DNA from: CAZGYE01 sp964530165
GTDB taxonomy: Bacteria; Planctomycetota; Planctomycetia; Planctomycetales; Planctomycetaceae
Length of the DNA: 8,116 nucleotides
Direction: 5' to 3'
NCBI GenBank assembly: GCA_964530165.1
Contig: CAZGYE010000269.1
Location: 1-8,116 of the forward strand
Made by a program: the position numbers and the translations under genes. The notes under the pieces are model-generated. The model ran no database searches, had not been told where the DNA came from, and saw nothing but the letters and a program-made list of their open reading frames with translations. This document shows, in pieces, positions 1 through 6,311 of the stretch. Numbering within the stretch: position 1 is the first letter of the stretch; each line of letters begins with the position of its first letter.

Positions 1-1
1 C

Positions 2-157
2 CAACGAGTCGTCTCGCTGGTGGAAAAGGAGCTGATTCTGCAGGTACTCCACACGTGCCAAGGCGTTCAGACGAAAGCGGCCTCGCGGCTGGGGATCAAC
101 CGCAACACGCTGCACAAGAAGATCGACGAGTACCGCCTGGAGTCGGAAGTGCGCTGA
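2..157 (+). CDS. Fis-type helix-turn-helix C-terminus of a transcriptional regulator (partial, 5' end outside window)
   Basis: Only the last 51 codons are present, read in frame 2 to the TGA at 155-157. The fragment contains a Fis-family helix-turn-helix: TKAASRLGINRNTLHKKI at about residues 24-41 of the fragment matches the usual pattern of an alanine-rich first helix, LGI turn, and R-x-TL recognition helix ending in K-K-I. In known proteins this domain forms the extreme C-terminus of NtrC-family sigma-54 activators and of some short response regulators, where it binds DNA as a dimer. The AAA+ and receiver domains that would tell these apart lie upstream of the window, so the exact class is inferred. 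The stop is 181 bp before the next gene on the same strand, so it is probably a separate transcription unit. Confidence 0.8.
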   Translation, partial: QRVVSLVEKELILQVLHTCQGVQTKAASRLGINRNTLHKKIDEYRLESEVR

Positions 158-164
158 TCGGAAG

Positions 165-193
165 AAAGGCACAAAGGGGCAAAGGCACAAAGG
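165..193. repeat. Two direct copies of a 13-nt A/G-rich repeat
   Basis: AAAGGCACAAAGG occurs at 165-177 and again at 181-193, separated by GGC, giving a 16-nt period. It starts 8 nt after the stop of the upstream regulator gene. It encodes nothing visible. I recall similar cacaaagg-type short repeats in planctomycete intergenic regions, but that is memory, not a search. Confidence 0.7.
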
Positions 194-202
194 CGCGGGT
201 CC

Positions 203-233
203 CACGGCCAGCGACAGCAGGGAATCGGCCGTG
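203..233. terminator. Weak inverted repeat after the regulator gene, possible terminator
   Basis: CACGGCC at 203-209 is perfectly complementary to GGCCGTG at 227-233, a 7-bp GC-rich stem with a 17-nt loop, located 46 nt past the upstream stop codon. There is no T-tract after the stem, so intrinsic termination is doubtful; an operator or chance palindrome is equally possible. The rest of the 158-338 interval shows a TACAAT box at 289-294 (5 of 6 bases match a -10 hexamer) but no suitably spaced -35 element. Confidence 0.25.
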
Positions 234-325
234 ACGACGAAGCACTGACGAGTCGCTAGGTGACTGTGCGTGACACACCGCTGATACTTACAATGGATTG
301 GTGGAAACTCTCACCGACTTCCGCC

Positions 326-330
326 GGAGG
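326..330 (+). promoter_or_regulatory. Shine-Dalgarno sequence for the hemX-like gene
   Basis: GGAGG lies 8 nt upstream of the ATG at 339. This near-ideal site fixes the start of the membrane protein gene and argues against the overlapping frame that begins at 260. Confidence 0.75.
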
Positions 331-338
331 GTCCGGAG

Positions 339-1238
339 ATGCTCAACGTGCAAGTCGTCTGTTTTCTTGCGAGCTACGTGGTCGCGTTCGGACTGGAACT
401 GACACGGCTGATTCGCAGCACGCCGATCAACCGGGTCCTTATGCTGTTGTTCGGGCTGGCCGGGCTGGTCGCGCACACCCTGTACCTGTTGGGGCGCAGC
501 GGTCAGACGAACTTGCCTCCGCTGTTAAGTTCGCCGCACGACTGGATGCTGGTGCTGGCCTGGCTGGCGATCGTGCTGTATTTGTTTCTGACAGCCTTCG
601 ATCGCAAACTTGCCATCGGGCTGTTCTTGCTGCCGTTGGTGCTGATCCTGATCGGTTCCACCTATTTCGTCAGCAAGGACACCAACACACTCTACGTCGA
701 CGACCCGCAAACTCACCAAGCGGCCCTCTACCACTGGGGGATGCTGCATGCTTCTTTGCTGATGCTGGGGATGGGCGGCGTGATCGTCGGCTTCGTTCTG
801 AGCATGATGTTCCTGGTCCAACATCGCCGGCTGAAACACAAACGGACGCTGTTCGACGGTCTGAGGCTTCCCAGCCTGGCTCGACTTGCCCGATGGAACC
901 GACGGGCCATTCTCTGTTCCATTCTGTTGTTCACTCTGGGGATGGCGACCGGCCTCGGCTTGGGATGGTTTTCGAACAGTGATGCGATGCAAGTTTCCTT
1001 CAGCGATCCCGTGGTGACCGTCACGGGCGCCGTTTGGCTGTTGATGATGCTGTTTTTCGGCTGGCTGCTTCGATCCGAGAACGCGGCAGGGAAGCAGGTT
1101 GCCTGGCGGACAATTTGGGCGTTCGGCTTCCTGTTGGTGACGCTGATTGTGATGCAGGTGCTCACCGGCGGAAGCACCGTTCATACCAGGCAGTCGCAGC
1201 TCCCGCGAGCAACCTTGTTCGTCGGCGGGTGGAGTTGA
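339..1238 (+). CDS. hemX: HemX/CcsA-like integral membrane protein, cytochrome c assembly family
   Basis: This 299-residue protein is mostly hydrophobic, with about eight predicted membrane helices (roughly residues 4-24, 31-52, 69-88, 91-110, 132-160, 190-211, 226-244 and 256-276). The basic cytoplasmic-type loop QHRRLKHKR at 161-169 follows helix 5. The segment around WGMLHASLLMLG (133-144) and the following LVQHRRLK resemble the CcmC/CcsA/HemX family, with candidate heme-ligand histidines at 46, 132 and 137. The tryptophan-rich WWD heme-handling motif of true CcsA/CcmC proteins is not visible, which fits HemX/YpjD-type members. In Bacillus, HemX influences the cellular level of glutamyl-tRNA reductase. 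Here hemA follows after 10 nt, so the two are almost certainly co-transcribed. A regulatory or heme-sensing role toward HemA is inference. The start is supported by a GGAGG 8 nt upstream. Family call fairly sure; precise function unsure. Confidence 0.8.
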   Translation: MLNVQVVCFLASYVVAFGLELTRLIRSTPINRVLMLLFGLAGLVAHTLYLLGRSGQTNLPPLLSSPHDWMLVLAWLAIVLYLFLTAFDRKLAIGLFLLPLVLILIGSTYFVSKDTNTLYVDDPQTHQAALYHWGMLHASLLMLGMGGVIVGFVLSMMFLVQHRRLKHKRTLFDGLRLPSLARLARWNRRAILCSILLFTLGMATGLGLGWFSNSDAMQVSFSDPVVTVTGAVWLLMMLFFGWLLRSENAAGKQVAWRTIWAFGFLLVTLIVMQVLTGGSTVHTRQSQLPRATLFVGGWS

Positions 1239-1240
1239 GG
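1237..1240 (+). promoter_or_regulatory. Shine-Dalgarno sequence for hemA, overlapping the hemX stop
   Basis: GAGG at 1237-1240, 8 nt before the hemA ATG, overlaps the TGA of hemX (1236-1238). The overlap allows translational coupling between the two genes. Confidence 0.6.
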
Positions 1241-1248
1241 AACAGCCG

Positions 1249-2526
1249 ATGAACGTACAAGTCGTCTACTGCACTCACCACACCGCGTCTCTGGCGGTGC
1301 GCGAGCGTCTGGCGTTTTCGTCCGAGGAGCAGTTGCACCGCGCGTACACTCGGTTGCAGGCCGATTTCCCCGAATCGGAATTGGTGCTCCTCTCCACCTG
1401 CAACCGCGTCGAAGTGTACACGGCCGGGGAGCAACAGGAATGCGCGCCCTCGCGCGAGCAATTGGCCCGCTTCTTCTCTGAATTCCACCAGGTACCGCTT
1501 GGCGACTTCCACGGAGACCTGCTGGAACAGACCGGGCCGGAAGCGGTCCGGCACCTGTTCCAGGTGGCTTCCAGCGTCGATAGCATGGTCTTGGGCGAGC
1601 CGCAAATCGTTAACCAGGTGAAGGAAGCGTATCGAATTGCCTACCAGAACACCGCCTGCGGTCCGCTGACGAATGCATTGTTTCAGCGGGCCATCGAAGT
1701 CTCGAAGCGGATCCGCAGCGAGACCCGCTTGTCGGAGGGCCGCGTCTCGGTCGCCAGCGTGGCCGTCGGCGAATTTGGCAAGAGCATCTTCGACCGCTTC
1801 GACGACAAAACGGTGCTGGTCATCGGCGCCGGTGAGATGGCCGAAGAGACACTCCGCTATCTCAAGAACGAGGGCGTGCACGAGATCGTCGTCGTCAACC
1901 GCAGCCCCGGCCGGGCCGAGAAACTTGCCGCCGAATGGGGCGGAACCGCCGAACCCTTCGAAGACCTGAATCGCTGGCTGGCCGCTGCCGACGTGATTGT
2001 CAGCACCACCGGCGCCGAGCGGCCGATTGTCGACGTCGCCCGGTTTTCCGAAGTCCGACAGGCCGGCGGCGAGAAGCCGATCTTCATTCTCGATCTCGGC
2101 GCGCCGCGCGATTTCGAACCGGCCGTCGCCGACGTCGACGACAACGTCTTTCTGTACGACATCGACGACCTGGAAACCACCTGCGAGCAGAACCGCAAGA
2201 CGCGGGCGAAGGAGATCGTTCGGGCCGAGCGGATCATCAACGAAGAGACCGCCCGCTTCATGCACGAGGTGTACCACCGCGCGACCGGTCCCATCATCAA
2301 ACGGCTCCGCGAACAATGGCACGACGTGAGCCGGCAGGAAATCGAGCGGCTCTTCCACAAACTGGAACACCTCGACGAGAAGGACCGCCGGCAGATCGAA
2401 CGCGCTGTCGAGCGAGTCGTCAACAAACTACTCCACCCGCCGCTGGAAACCCTCAGAGACGAAGCACGCGAGGGACCGCCCCACGGCCTGCTCGACGCGT
2501 TGAAACGTCTGTTTCTTCGGGAATAG
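1249..2526 (+). CDS. hemA: Glutamyl-tRNA reductase (HemA)
   Basis: This enzyme reduces glutamyl-tRNA(Glu) to glutamate-1-semialdehyde with NADPH, the first committed step of the C5 pathway to heme and other tetrapyrroles, in the cytoplasm. The 425-residue length is normal for the family. The N-terminal catalytic domain has the STCNRVEVY motif (49-57) with the nucleophilic Cys51, a histidine at 102 in RHLFQVASSVDS, and the signature LGEPQI (115-120) followed by VKEAY. The NADPH-binding Rossmann loop is VIGAGEMAE (191-199), followed by VVVNRS. A long helical spine and dimerisation region follows from about residue 310 (TRAKEIVRAERIINEE onward) to the C-terminus. All key residues are intact, so it should be active. 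It follows hemX with a 10-nt gap in what looks like a two-gene operon. It ends 22 nt before a strong palindrome that separates it from a convergent gene. Confidence 0.97.
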   Translation: MNVQVVYCTHHTASLAVRERLAFSSEEQLHRAYTRLQADFPESELVLLSTCNRVEVYTAGEQQECAPSREQLARFFSEFHQVPLGDFHGDLLEQTGPEAVRHLFQVASSVDSMVLGEPQIVNQVKEAYRIAYQNTACGPLTNALFQRAIEVSKRIRSETRLSEGRVSVASVAVGEFGKSIFDRFDDKTVLVIGAGEMAEETLRYLKNEGVHEIVVVNRSPGRAEKLAAEWGGTAEPFEDLNRWLAAADVIVSTTGAERPIVDVARFSEVRQAGGEKPIFILDLGAPRDFEPAVADVDDNVFLYDIDDLETTCEQNRKTRAKEIVRAERIINEETARFMHEVYHRATGPIIKRLREQWHDVSRQEIERLFHKLEHLDEKDRRQIERAVERVVNKLLHPPLETLRDEAREGPPHGLLDALKRLFLRE

Positions 2527-2530
2527 GAAC

Positions 2531-2553
2531 GCGGTGTGGGAATGCGGTGTGGG
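2531..2553. repeat. Short direct repeat at the edge of the palindrome
   Basis: GCGGTGTGGG occurs at 2531-2540 and at 2544-2553, separated by AAT (13-nt period). The second copy runs into the left arm of the large palindrome, so the palindrome edge appears to have been partly duplicated or built from slipped copies. Confidence 0.75.
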
Positions 2554-2606
2554 GCAGGCTTTCCAGCCTGCTATTGCTGAGCGGCAGGCTGGAAAGCCTG
2601 CCCCAC
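2549..2606. repeat. REP-like nested palindrome between convergent genes; possible bidirectional terminator
   Basis: The arms 2549-2571 and 2584-2606 are 23 nt each and perfectly complementary, with a 12-nt spacer (2572-2583). Each arm is also a hairpin: GCAGGCT-TTCC-AGCCTGC on the left (2554-2571) and GCAGGCT-GGAA-AGCCTGC on the right (2584-2601). It can therefore form one long stem or two small ones, and the two tetraloops are complementary to each other. It fills the gap between the hemA stop (2526) and the minus-strand stop codon (2609-2611), the position typical of REP elements. A strong hairpin here could end or protect both transcripts, but there is no T-tract on either side. I associate this sequence with dispersed repeats in planctomycetes; that is recollection, not a search. 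Confidence 0.85.
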
Positions 2607-2608
2607 GT

Positions 2609-3076
2609 TCACTTCGACCCGCTGCTGCTGGGCCAGCCGATCAGCAATGCCGCCAGCAAACAGAGGCTCACGTGGGCCGTATTGATCCACTCCGATGCTC
2701 GGTGGTAGGTGTGAAAGCTGGCGGGACGGGCTTGGGTGACGTCGGCCGTCATCCTTTCCAGCGGCTGATAAATGAAGAAGTAATCGCAGAGCATCACCAC
2801 CAGCGCGAGAGTCAGCAATCCCAGGTACAGCCGCATCCGCCACGGACGAACCGCGACATGTCTGCGTGCAATCAGCCCGGCAAGCAGGGCCGCAAGCACC
2901 AAACCGAAGCCGAACTGGTAATAGGCCGGAAAACGTAGCACCGCCAAGATGCTCTTGTCTGCGGAATCCAGCGCCGGCGAGCGAACCTCCAGCAGTGTTG
3001 CGTACAGAAACAGAGCCGCAGCGCCAACCCAAGCCGCCGCCGCGAACCGCGAAATCGTCAGAAACAGACTGCGCAT
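2609..3076 (-). CDS. Small integral membrane protein, DUF4149/TMEM205-like
   Basis: From the chosen start the protein has 155 residues and four likely membrane helices (about 5-29, 52-70, 83-103 and 132-148). The pattern fits the DUF4149/TMEM205-like family as I know it: a first helix containing AAAAWVGAAALF, an AYYQFGFG stretch at 51-58 opening helix 2, and the motif SFHTYHRASEWINTAHV (120-136) just before the last helix, matching the family's F/H-x-x-H-x-x-S-x-x-x-N signature. No enzymatic role is known for this family. The upstream in-frame ATG at 3097 would add seven residues, but a GGGAGGG sits 8 nt before the ATG at 3076, so the shorter form is preferred. It converges on hemA and is divergent from the large secreted cytochrome-type protein. 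Being a real gene is likely; family assignment is by motif reading only. Confidence 0.75.
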   Translation of the reverse strand: MRSLFLTISRFAAAAWVGAAALFLYATLLEVRSPALDSADKSILAVLRFPAYYQFGFGLVLAALLAGLIARRHVAVRPWRMRLYLGLLTLALVVMLCDYFFIYQPLERMTADVTQARPASFHTYHRASEWINTAHVSLCLLAALLIGWPSSSGSK

Positions 3077-3084
3077 CCTGCTTG

Positions 3085-3091
3085 CCCTCCC
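3085..3091 (-). promoter_or_regulatory. Shine-Dalgarno sequence deciding the DUF4149 start
   Basis: On the minus strand this reads GGGAGGG, ending 8 nt before the ATG whose first base is 3076. It lies between two in-frame ATGs and therefore favours the downstream one. Confidence 0.65.
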
Positions 3092-3165
3092 TTGCATTGA
3101 ACGGCTTTTTTAGCGACAAAGGAATCGTTAGTCTAGCTCATTGCCACAAGTCCGACAAATGGAAT

Positions 3166-3171
3166 GGGAGG
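3166..3171 (+). promoter_or_regulatory. Shine-Dalgarno sequence deciding the start of the large secreted protein
   Basis: GGGAGG lies 9 nt before the ATG at 3181. The later in-frame ATGs at 3214 and 3229 have no comparable site, and the open frame extending back to 2866 overlaps the opposite-strand gene. Confidence 0.65.
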
Positions 3172-3180
3172 TGCAGGTTG

Positions 3181-6100
3181 ATGTGTTTTGCGTCTGACAA
3201 TCGAGTGTGTTCCATGATTCCTCAGAGAATGGTGTTGGCTGCTGTGTGTGCACTATTGCTGGCCGGCAGCGACGCTTTCGACCGTCTGCTCGCCGCGGAA
3301 GAGGCGGTTTCCGCACTGGCGGTCAAGAGCCCGATTTCGGCGGCCGAGTCGCTGAAACATTTCCAACTACATCCAGCACTGCGGATCGAATTGGTCGCCG
3401 CCGAGCCGGATGTCGTCGATCCGGTTGCAATCGCCTTCGACGAAGACGGGCGGCTGTGGGTCGCGGAAATGCGGGACTATCCCAACGGTCCCGCGGAAGG
3501 CGAATCACCAAAATCGCGGATCCGTCTGCTGGAAGATCGTGACCATGACGGCCGATTTGAGGTCTCACACGTGTTTGCCGACAATCTGCTGTTCGCCAAC
3601 AGCGTCATGCCGTGGCGCGGCGGTGTGATCGTTACCATGGCCGGCCAGATCGCCTTCTTCCGCGATACCGACGGCGACGGCAAGGCCGATCATCGGGAGA
3701 CCTGGTTCACCGGTTTCGCCCAGGAGAATCCTCAGTTGCGGGCCAATCACCCCACGTTCGCGCTGGACAATCACATTTACGTGGCCAACGGGCTTCGCGG
3801 TGGAACCGTGATCGCCAAGAAAACAGAGTGGAGCAAGGATGCGAAACCGGTCTCCATCAGCAGCAGGGACTTTTGCTTCGACCCGCTTGGGGGAACGTAT
3901 GAAGCCGTTTCCGGATTCGGACAGTTCGGCCTGACGTTCGACGATTTCGGCAACCGCTTCGTCTGTAGCAACCGGAACCCATGTAAACACACTGTGCTGG
4001 AAGACCGGTACATCAAACGGAACCCGCTTTTGGCCGTCCGCAGCGTGGCGCACGACGTCTCACCAGTGGGAGCGCAGTCGCGAGTTTTTGCGATCAGCCG
4101 CGCCTGGACCACGTCGACGCTGCATGCCGGCCAATTCACCGCAGCGTGCGGAGTGACGATCTATCGCGGCGACGCCTTGCCGGCGGAGTTTCGCGGAAAC
4201 AGCTTCACCTGCGAACCCACGGGCAACCTGGTTCACCGCGACGTGCTGCAGCCGTCCGGCGCCACCTTTTCGTCACGTCCGGGCCGTCAGGGAATCGCGT
4301 TCCTTGCCAGCCCAGACGAATGGTTCCGCGCGGTCAACCTCGCGCACGGCCCAGACGGCGCGCTCTATGTGGTCGACATGTATCGGGCGGTCATCGAGCA
4401 CCCGCAATTCATGCCGGCCGAGTTGAAACAGCGGCCCGATCTGAACCTGGGCAATGATCGCGGCCGCATCTATCGCATCCTACCGGCATCGCAACAAAGG
4501 AGCCGCAAAGCCCGGCTCGCTCCGCAGCTTTCGAAAGCATCCAGTGCCGAGCTGGTGAAATTGCTGGAACACCGAAACTCCTGGCACCGCGAGACGGCGG
4601 CGCGGCTGCTGTACGAACGGCAGGACCGCACGGTTCGCAAACAATTGGAACAATTGGCCGTCAGCGGTCCGGCACCGTATTCCCGCGTGCAGGCTCTCTG
4701 GGTGCTCAAAGGATTGGGTCAGTTGTCCCAAGAGACTGTTTTCGCAGCACTCGGCGATCCCCACCCGCGCGTCCGCGAACAGGCCGTCCGCCTCTCAGAA
4801 GAATGGCTCAACGAGAACGCGGAGATCCACAAGCGTTTGCTCGATCTGGCAAAAGATGCCGATGCACGCTTGCGGTTTCAGGTCGTGTTGAGCCTGGGCG
4901 AGGACGAAGCGGCCCGGATGCCGTTTGAAGCCCCCTTTCAGCAAACGCAGTCCGATCGTTTGTTTTCATTCCGCCAGGCGTTAAGCAACGTGGCAATCCA
5001 CAGCGCCGACGACCCCTGGACCCGCAAGGCGATCGCATCTTCCGCGGGTCAGAGCGCCGCGCGGCTGTTCCCCATGATCCTCAAGAGCGCCGGCGCGTCC
5101 GACCGGCAGACGCCCGGGCTGACCGATCTGCTCGGCGAATTTGCCGAGATTGTGGGATCCGGGCAGCAACCCAGTCAAGTGAAGATGGTGCTCGAAGCGT
5201 TGAACGCCTTTCCCCGATCCGATGTCCCCGCGCTGCGCATGCAGTTTCGGTGTCTGGAAGGATTGGCCAGCGGATTACGCCGGCGGGGCAAGACTCTGGG
5301 CCGACTCCTGACAGGCACTTCTTCGGCGACGGACACGTCCGCCATCTTTGAAAAAGCGGTCGCGGTTGCCGGTTCCAAGCTGAAGCTTGCCGGTCTCGGC
5401 CCAGACAACTCGGTTGACCTGCGGCTGCAGGCGATTGCAGTTTTGCGTTATGCGGGCCCCGAGATTGCCGTGGAACCGCTCAAGGAGCTTGTGGCGAACG
5501 AGCCGAGCCAGCCGGTGAAGCTGGCGGCAATCGGGACGCTGTCTGCGTTCCACGATCCTGCGATTGGCGCAACACTGCTGGCCAATTTCGCATCGGAGAC
5601 GCCCGCCGTTCGGCGGGCGCTGCTCGACGGCATGTTGGCCGATACCGTGCGCACGCAACTGCTGCTGGGTGAATTGGAGGCGGGCCGCATCAAGGCCGCC
5701 GAACTGGATCCGACGCGGGTCACGCGGCTGACGCGTCACCGGAATCAAAAGATCCGCGACAAAGCGAAGAAACTGCTGGCCGCCGCCGTCCCCGCCGATC
5801 GGCAGAAGGTGATCGCACAGTACCAGTCGGCGTTGTCGCTGAAAGCCGACCCAAACCGCGGCCGGCAAGTCTTCTCCAAGAATTGCACGGCGTGTCACCG
5901 CATCGCCGGGTTGGGCGTCGACGTGGCCCCCGATATTGCCGATTCGAGAACGAAAACGCCGGAGTTCCTGCTGACGTCCATCCTCGATCCGAACCGGGCC
6001 GTCGACAGCAACTATTTCAGCTACACGGTGGTGACCACACAGGGTAAAGTGCTGACCGGCTTGGTCTCCGCCGAAACGGCTTCGTCGGTCACGTTGAGGC

Positions 6101-6288
6101 AGCAGGATGACAAGACCGTCGTCGTGCTCAGGGACGAGATTGACGAGATGCGCTCGAATGGGATTTCGCTGATGCCCGTCGGCGTCGAGGAAAACGTCTC
6201 GGTTCAACAAATGGCCGATTTGATCTCGTTCATCAAGAACTGGCGTTACCTGGGCGGGCGGGTCCCGATTGCCGTCGGGAAGAAATAA
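3181..6288 (+). CDS. Secreted PVC-type dehydrogenase-like protein: propeller, HEAT region and c-type heme domain
   Basis: The 1035-residue product starts with a Sec-type signal (hydrophobic core about 17-29). Residues about 60-435 form a beta-propeller like the planctomycete 'putative membrane-bound dehydrogenase' family (TIGR02604 type): the opening HPALRIELVAAEP, repeated blade signatures such as DEDGRLWVAE (87-96) and GPDGALYVVDMYR (390-402), and acidic loops DRDHDGRF (119-126) and DTDGDGKAD (162-170) that resemble calcium-binding turns. Residues about 450-870 are helical with HEAT-like repeats (for example DPHPRVREQAVRL). The C-terminal domain (about 885-1030) carries CTACH (Cys902, Cys905, His906), a covalent heme c site, and SLMPVGVEENVSVQQMADLI with Met998 as probable distal ligand, matching the 'Pirellula/Verrucomicrobium type' heme-binding domain. 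The substrate is unknown; a periplasmic oxidoreductase role is inferred. The start at 3181 is chosen for its Shine-Dalgarno; 3214 would give a more compact signal peptide. Confidence 0.93.
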   Translation: MCFASDNRVCSMIPQRMVLAAVCALLLAGSDAFDRLLAAEEAVSALAVKSPISAAESLKHFQLHPALRIELVAAEPDVVDPVAIAFDEDGRLWVAEMRDYPNGPAEGESPKSRIRLLEDRDHDGRFEVSHVFADNLLFANSVMPWRGGVIVTMAGQIAFFRDTDGDGKADHRETWFTGFAQENPQLRANHPTFALDNHIYVANGLRGGTVIAKKTEWSKDAKPVSISSRDFCFDPLGGTYEAVSGFGQFGLTFDDFGNRFVCSNRNPCKHTVLEDRYIKRNPLLAVRSVAHDVSPVGAQSRVFAISRAWTTSTLHAGQFTAACGVTIYRGDALPAEFRGNSFTCEPTGNLVHRDVLQPSGATFSSRPGRQGIAFLASPDEWFRAVNLAHGPDGALYVVDMYRAVIEHPQFMPAELKQRPDLNLGNDRGRIYRILPASQQRSRKARLAPQLSKASSAELVKLLEHRNSWHRETAARLLYERQDRTVRKQLEQLAVSGPAPYSRVQALWVLKGLGQLSQETVFAALGDPHPRVREQAVRLSEEWLNENAEIHKRLLDLAKDADARLRFQVVLSLGEDEAARMPFEAPFQQTQSDRLFSFRQALSNVAIHSADDPWTRKAIASSAGQSAARLFPMILKSAGASDRQTPGLTDLLGEFAEIVGSGQQPSQVKMVLEALNAFPRSDVPALRMQFRCLEGLASGLRRRGKTLGRLLTGTSSATDTSAIFEKAVAVAGSKLKLAGLGPDNSVDLRLQAIAVLRYAGPEIAVEPLKELVANEPSQPVKLAAIGTLSAFHDPAIGATLLANFASETPAVRRALLDGMLADTVRTQLLLGELEAGRIKAAELDPTRVTRLTRHRNQKIRDKAKKLLAAAVPADRQKVIAQYQSALSLKADPNRGRQVFSKNCTACHRIAGLGVDVAPDIADSRTKTPEFLLTSILDPNRAVDSNYFSYTVVTTQGKVLTGLVSAETASSVTLRQQDDKTVVVLRDEIDEMRSNGISLMPVGVEENVSVQQMADLISFIKNWRYLGGRVPIAVGKK

Positions 6289-6311
6289 ACGCATCCAACC
6301 CGATCAGCAAG

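Larger units (their letters stand above)
3077..3180. promoter_or_regulatory. Divergent intergenic region presumed to carry both promoters
   Basis: These 104 bp separate the starts of the minus-strand membrane protein gene and the plus-strand secreted dehydrogenase-like gene, so both promoters should lie here or slightly inside the genes. A T-run (3106-3111) and a TTGAAC (3097-3102) are visible, but no convincing -10 partner at 16-18 nt was found on either strand. The promoter location is inferred from gene arrangement only. Confidence 0.35.

Noticed and set aside
168..196. AGGCAC boxes resembling the -24 element of a sigma-54 promoter near a possible sigma-54 activator gene
   Set aside because: In both copies the GC that would serve as the -12 element is one base too close and lacks the TTGC context.
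1162..2370. A 402-codon open frame on the minus strand opposite hemA
   Set aside because: It is a mirror frame of a high-GC gene. hemA on the plus strand has all catalytic motifs, and the minus-strand translation shows no recognisable domain and no ribosome-binding site.
2571..3119. A 182-codon minus-strand frame overlapping the DUF4149 gene
   Set aside because: It runs through the palindrome and has no membrane pattern or motif, while the overlapping frame has four helices and a family signature.
2866..3180. In-frame upstream extension of the large secreted protein to an ATG at 2866
   Set aside because: The added 105 residues are hydrophilic, would bury the signal peptide, and overlap the opposite-strand membrane protein gene. 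The Shine-Dalgarno at 3166-3171 points to 3181.
6263..6280. Small hairpin TCCCGA/TCGGGA at the end of the cytochrome-type gene as a terminator
   Set aside because: Only six base pairs, inside the final codons, with an A-rich rather than T-rich sequence after it; likely chance.
339..6288. A functional heme system linking hemX-hemA with the cytochrome-type protein
   Set aside because: The genes are in different transcription units, separated by a convergent gene and a repeat element; proximity alone does not support a shared system.
5275..6294. A 339-codon minus-strand frame opposite the heme domain
   Set aside because: It is a shadow of the plus-strand gene whose CTACH motif and conserved C-terminus are intact, and its composition (Arg, Gln and His rich) is typical of antisense frames.
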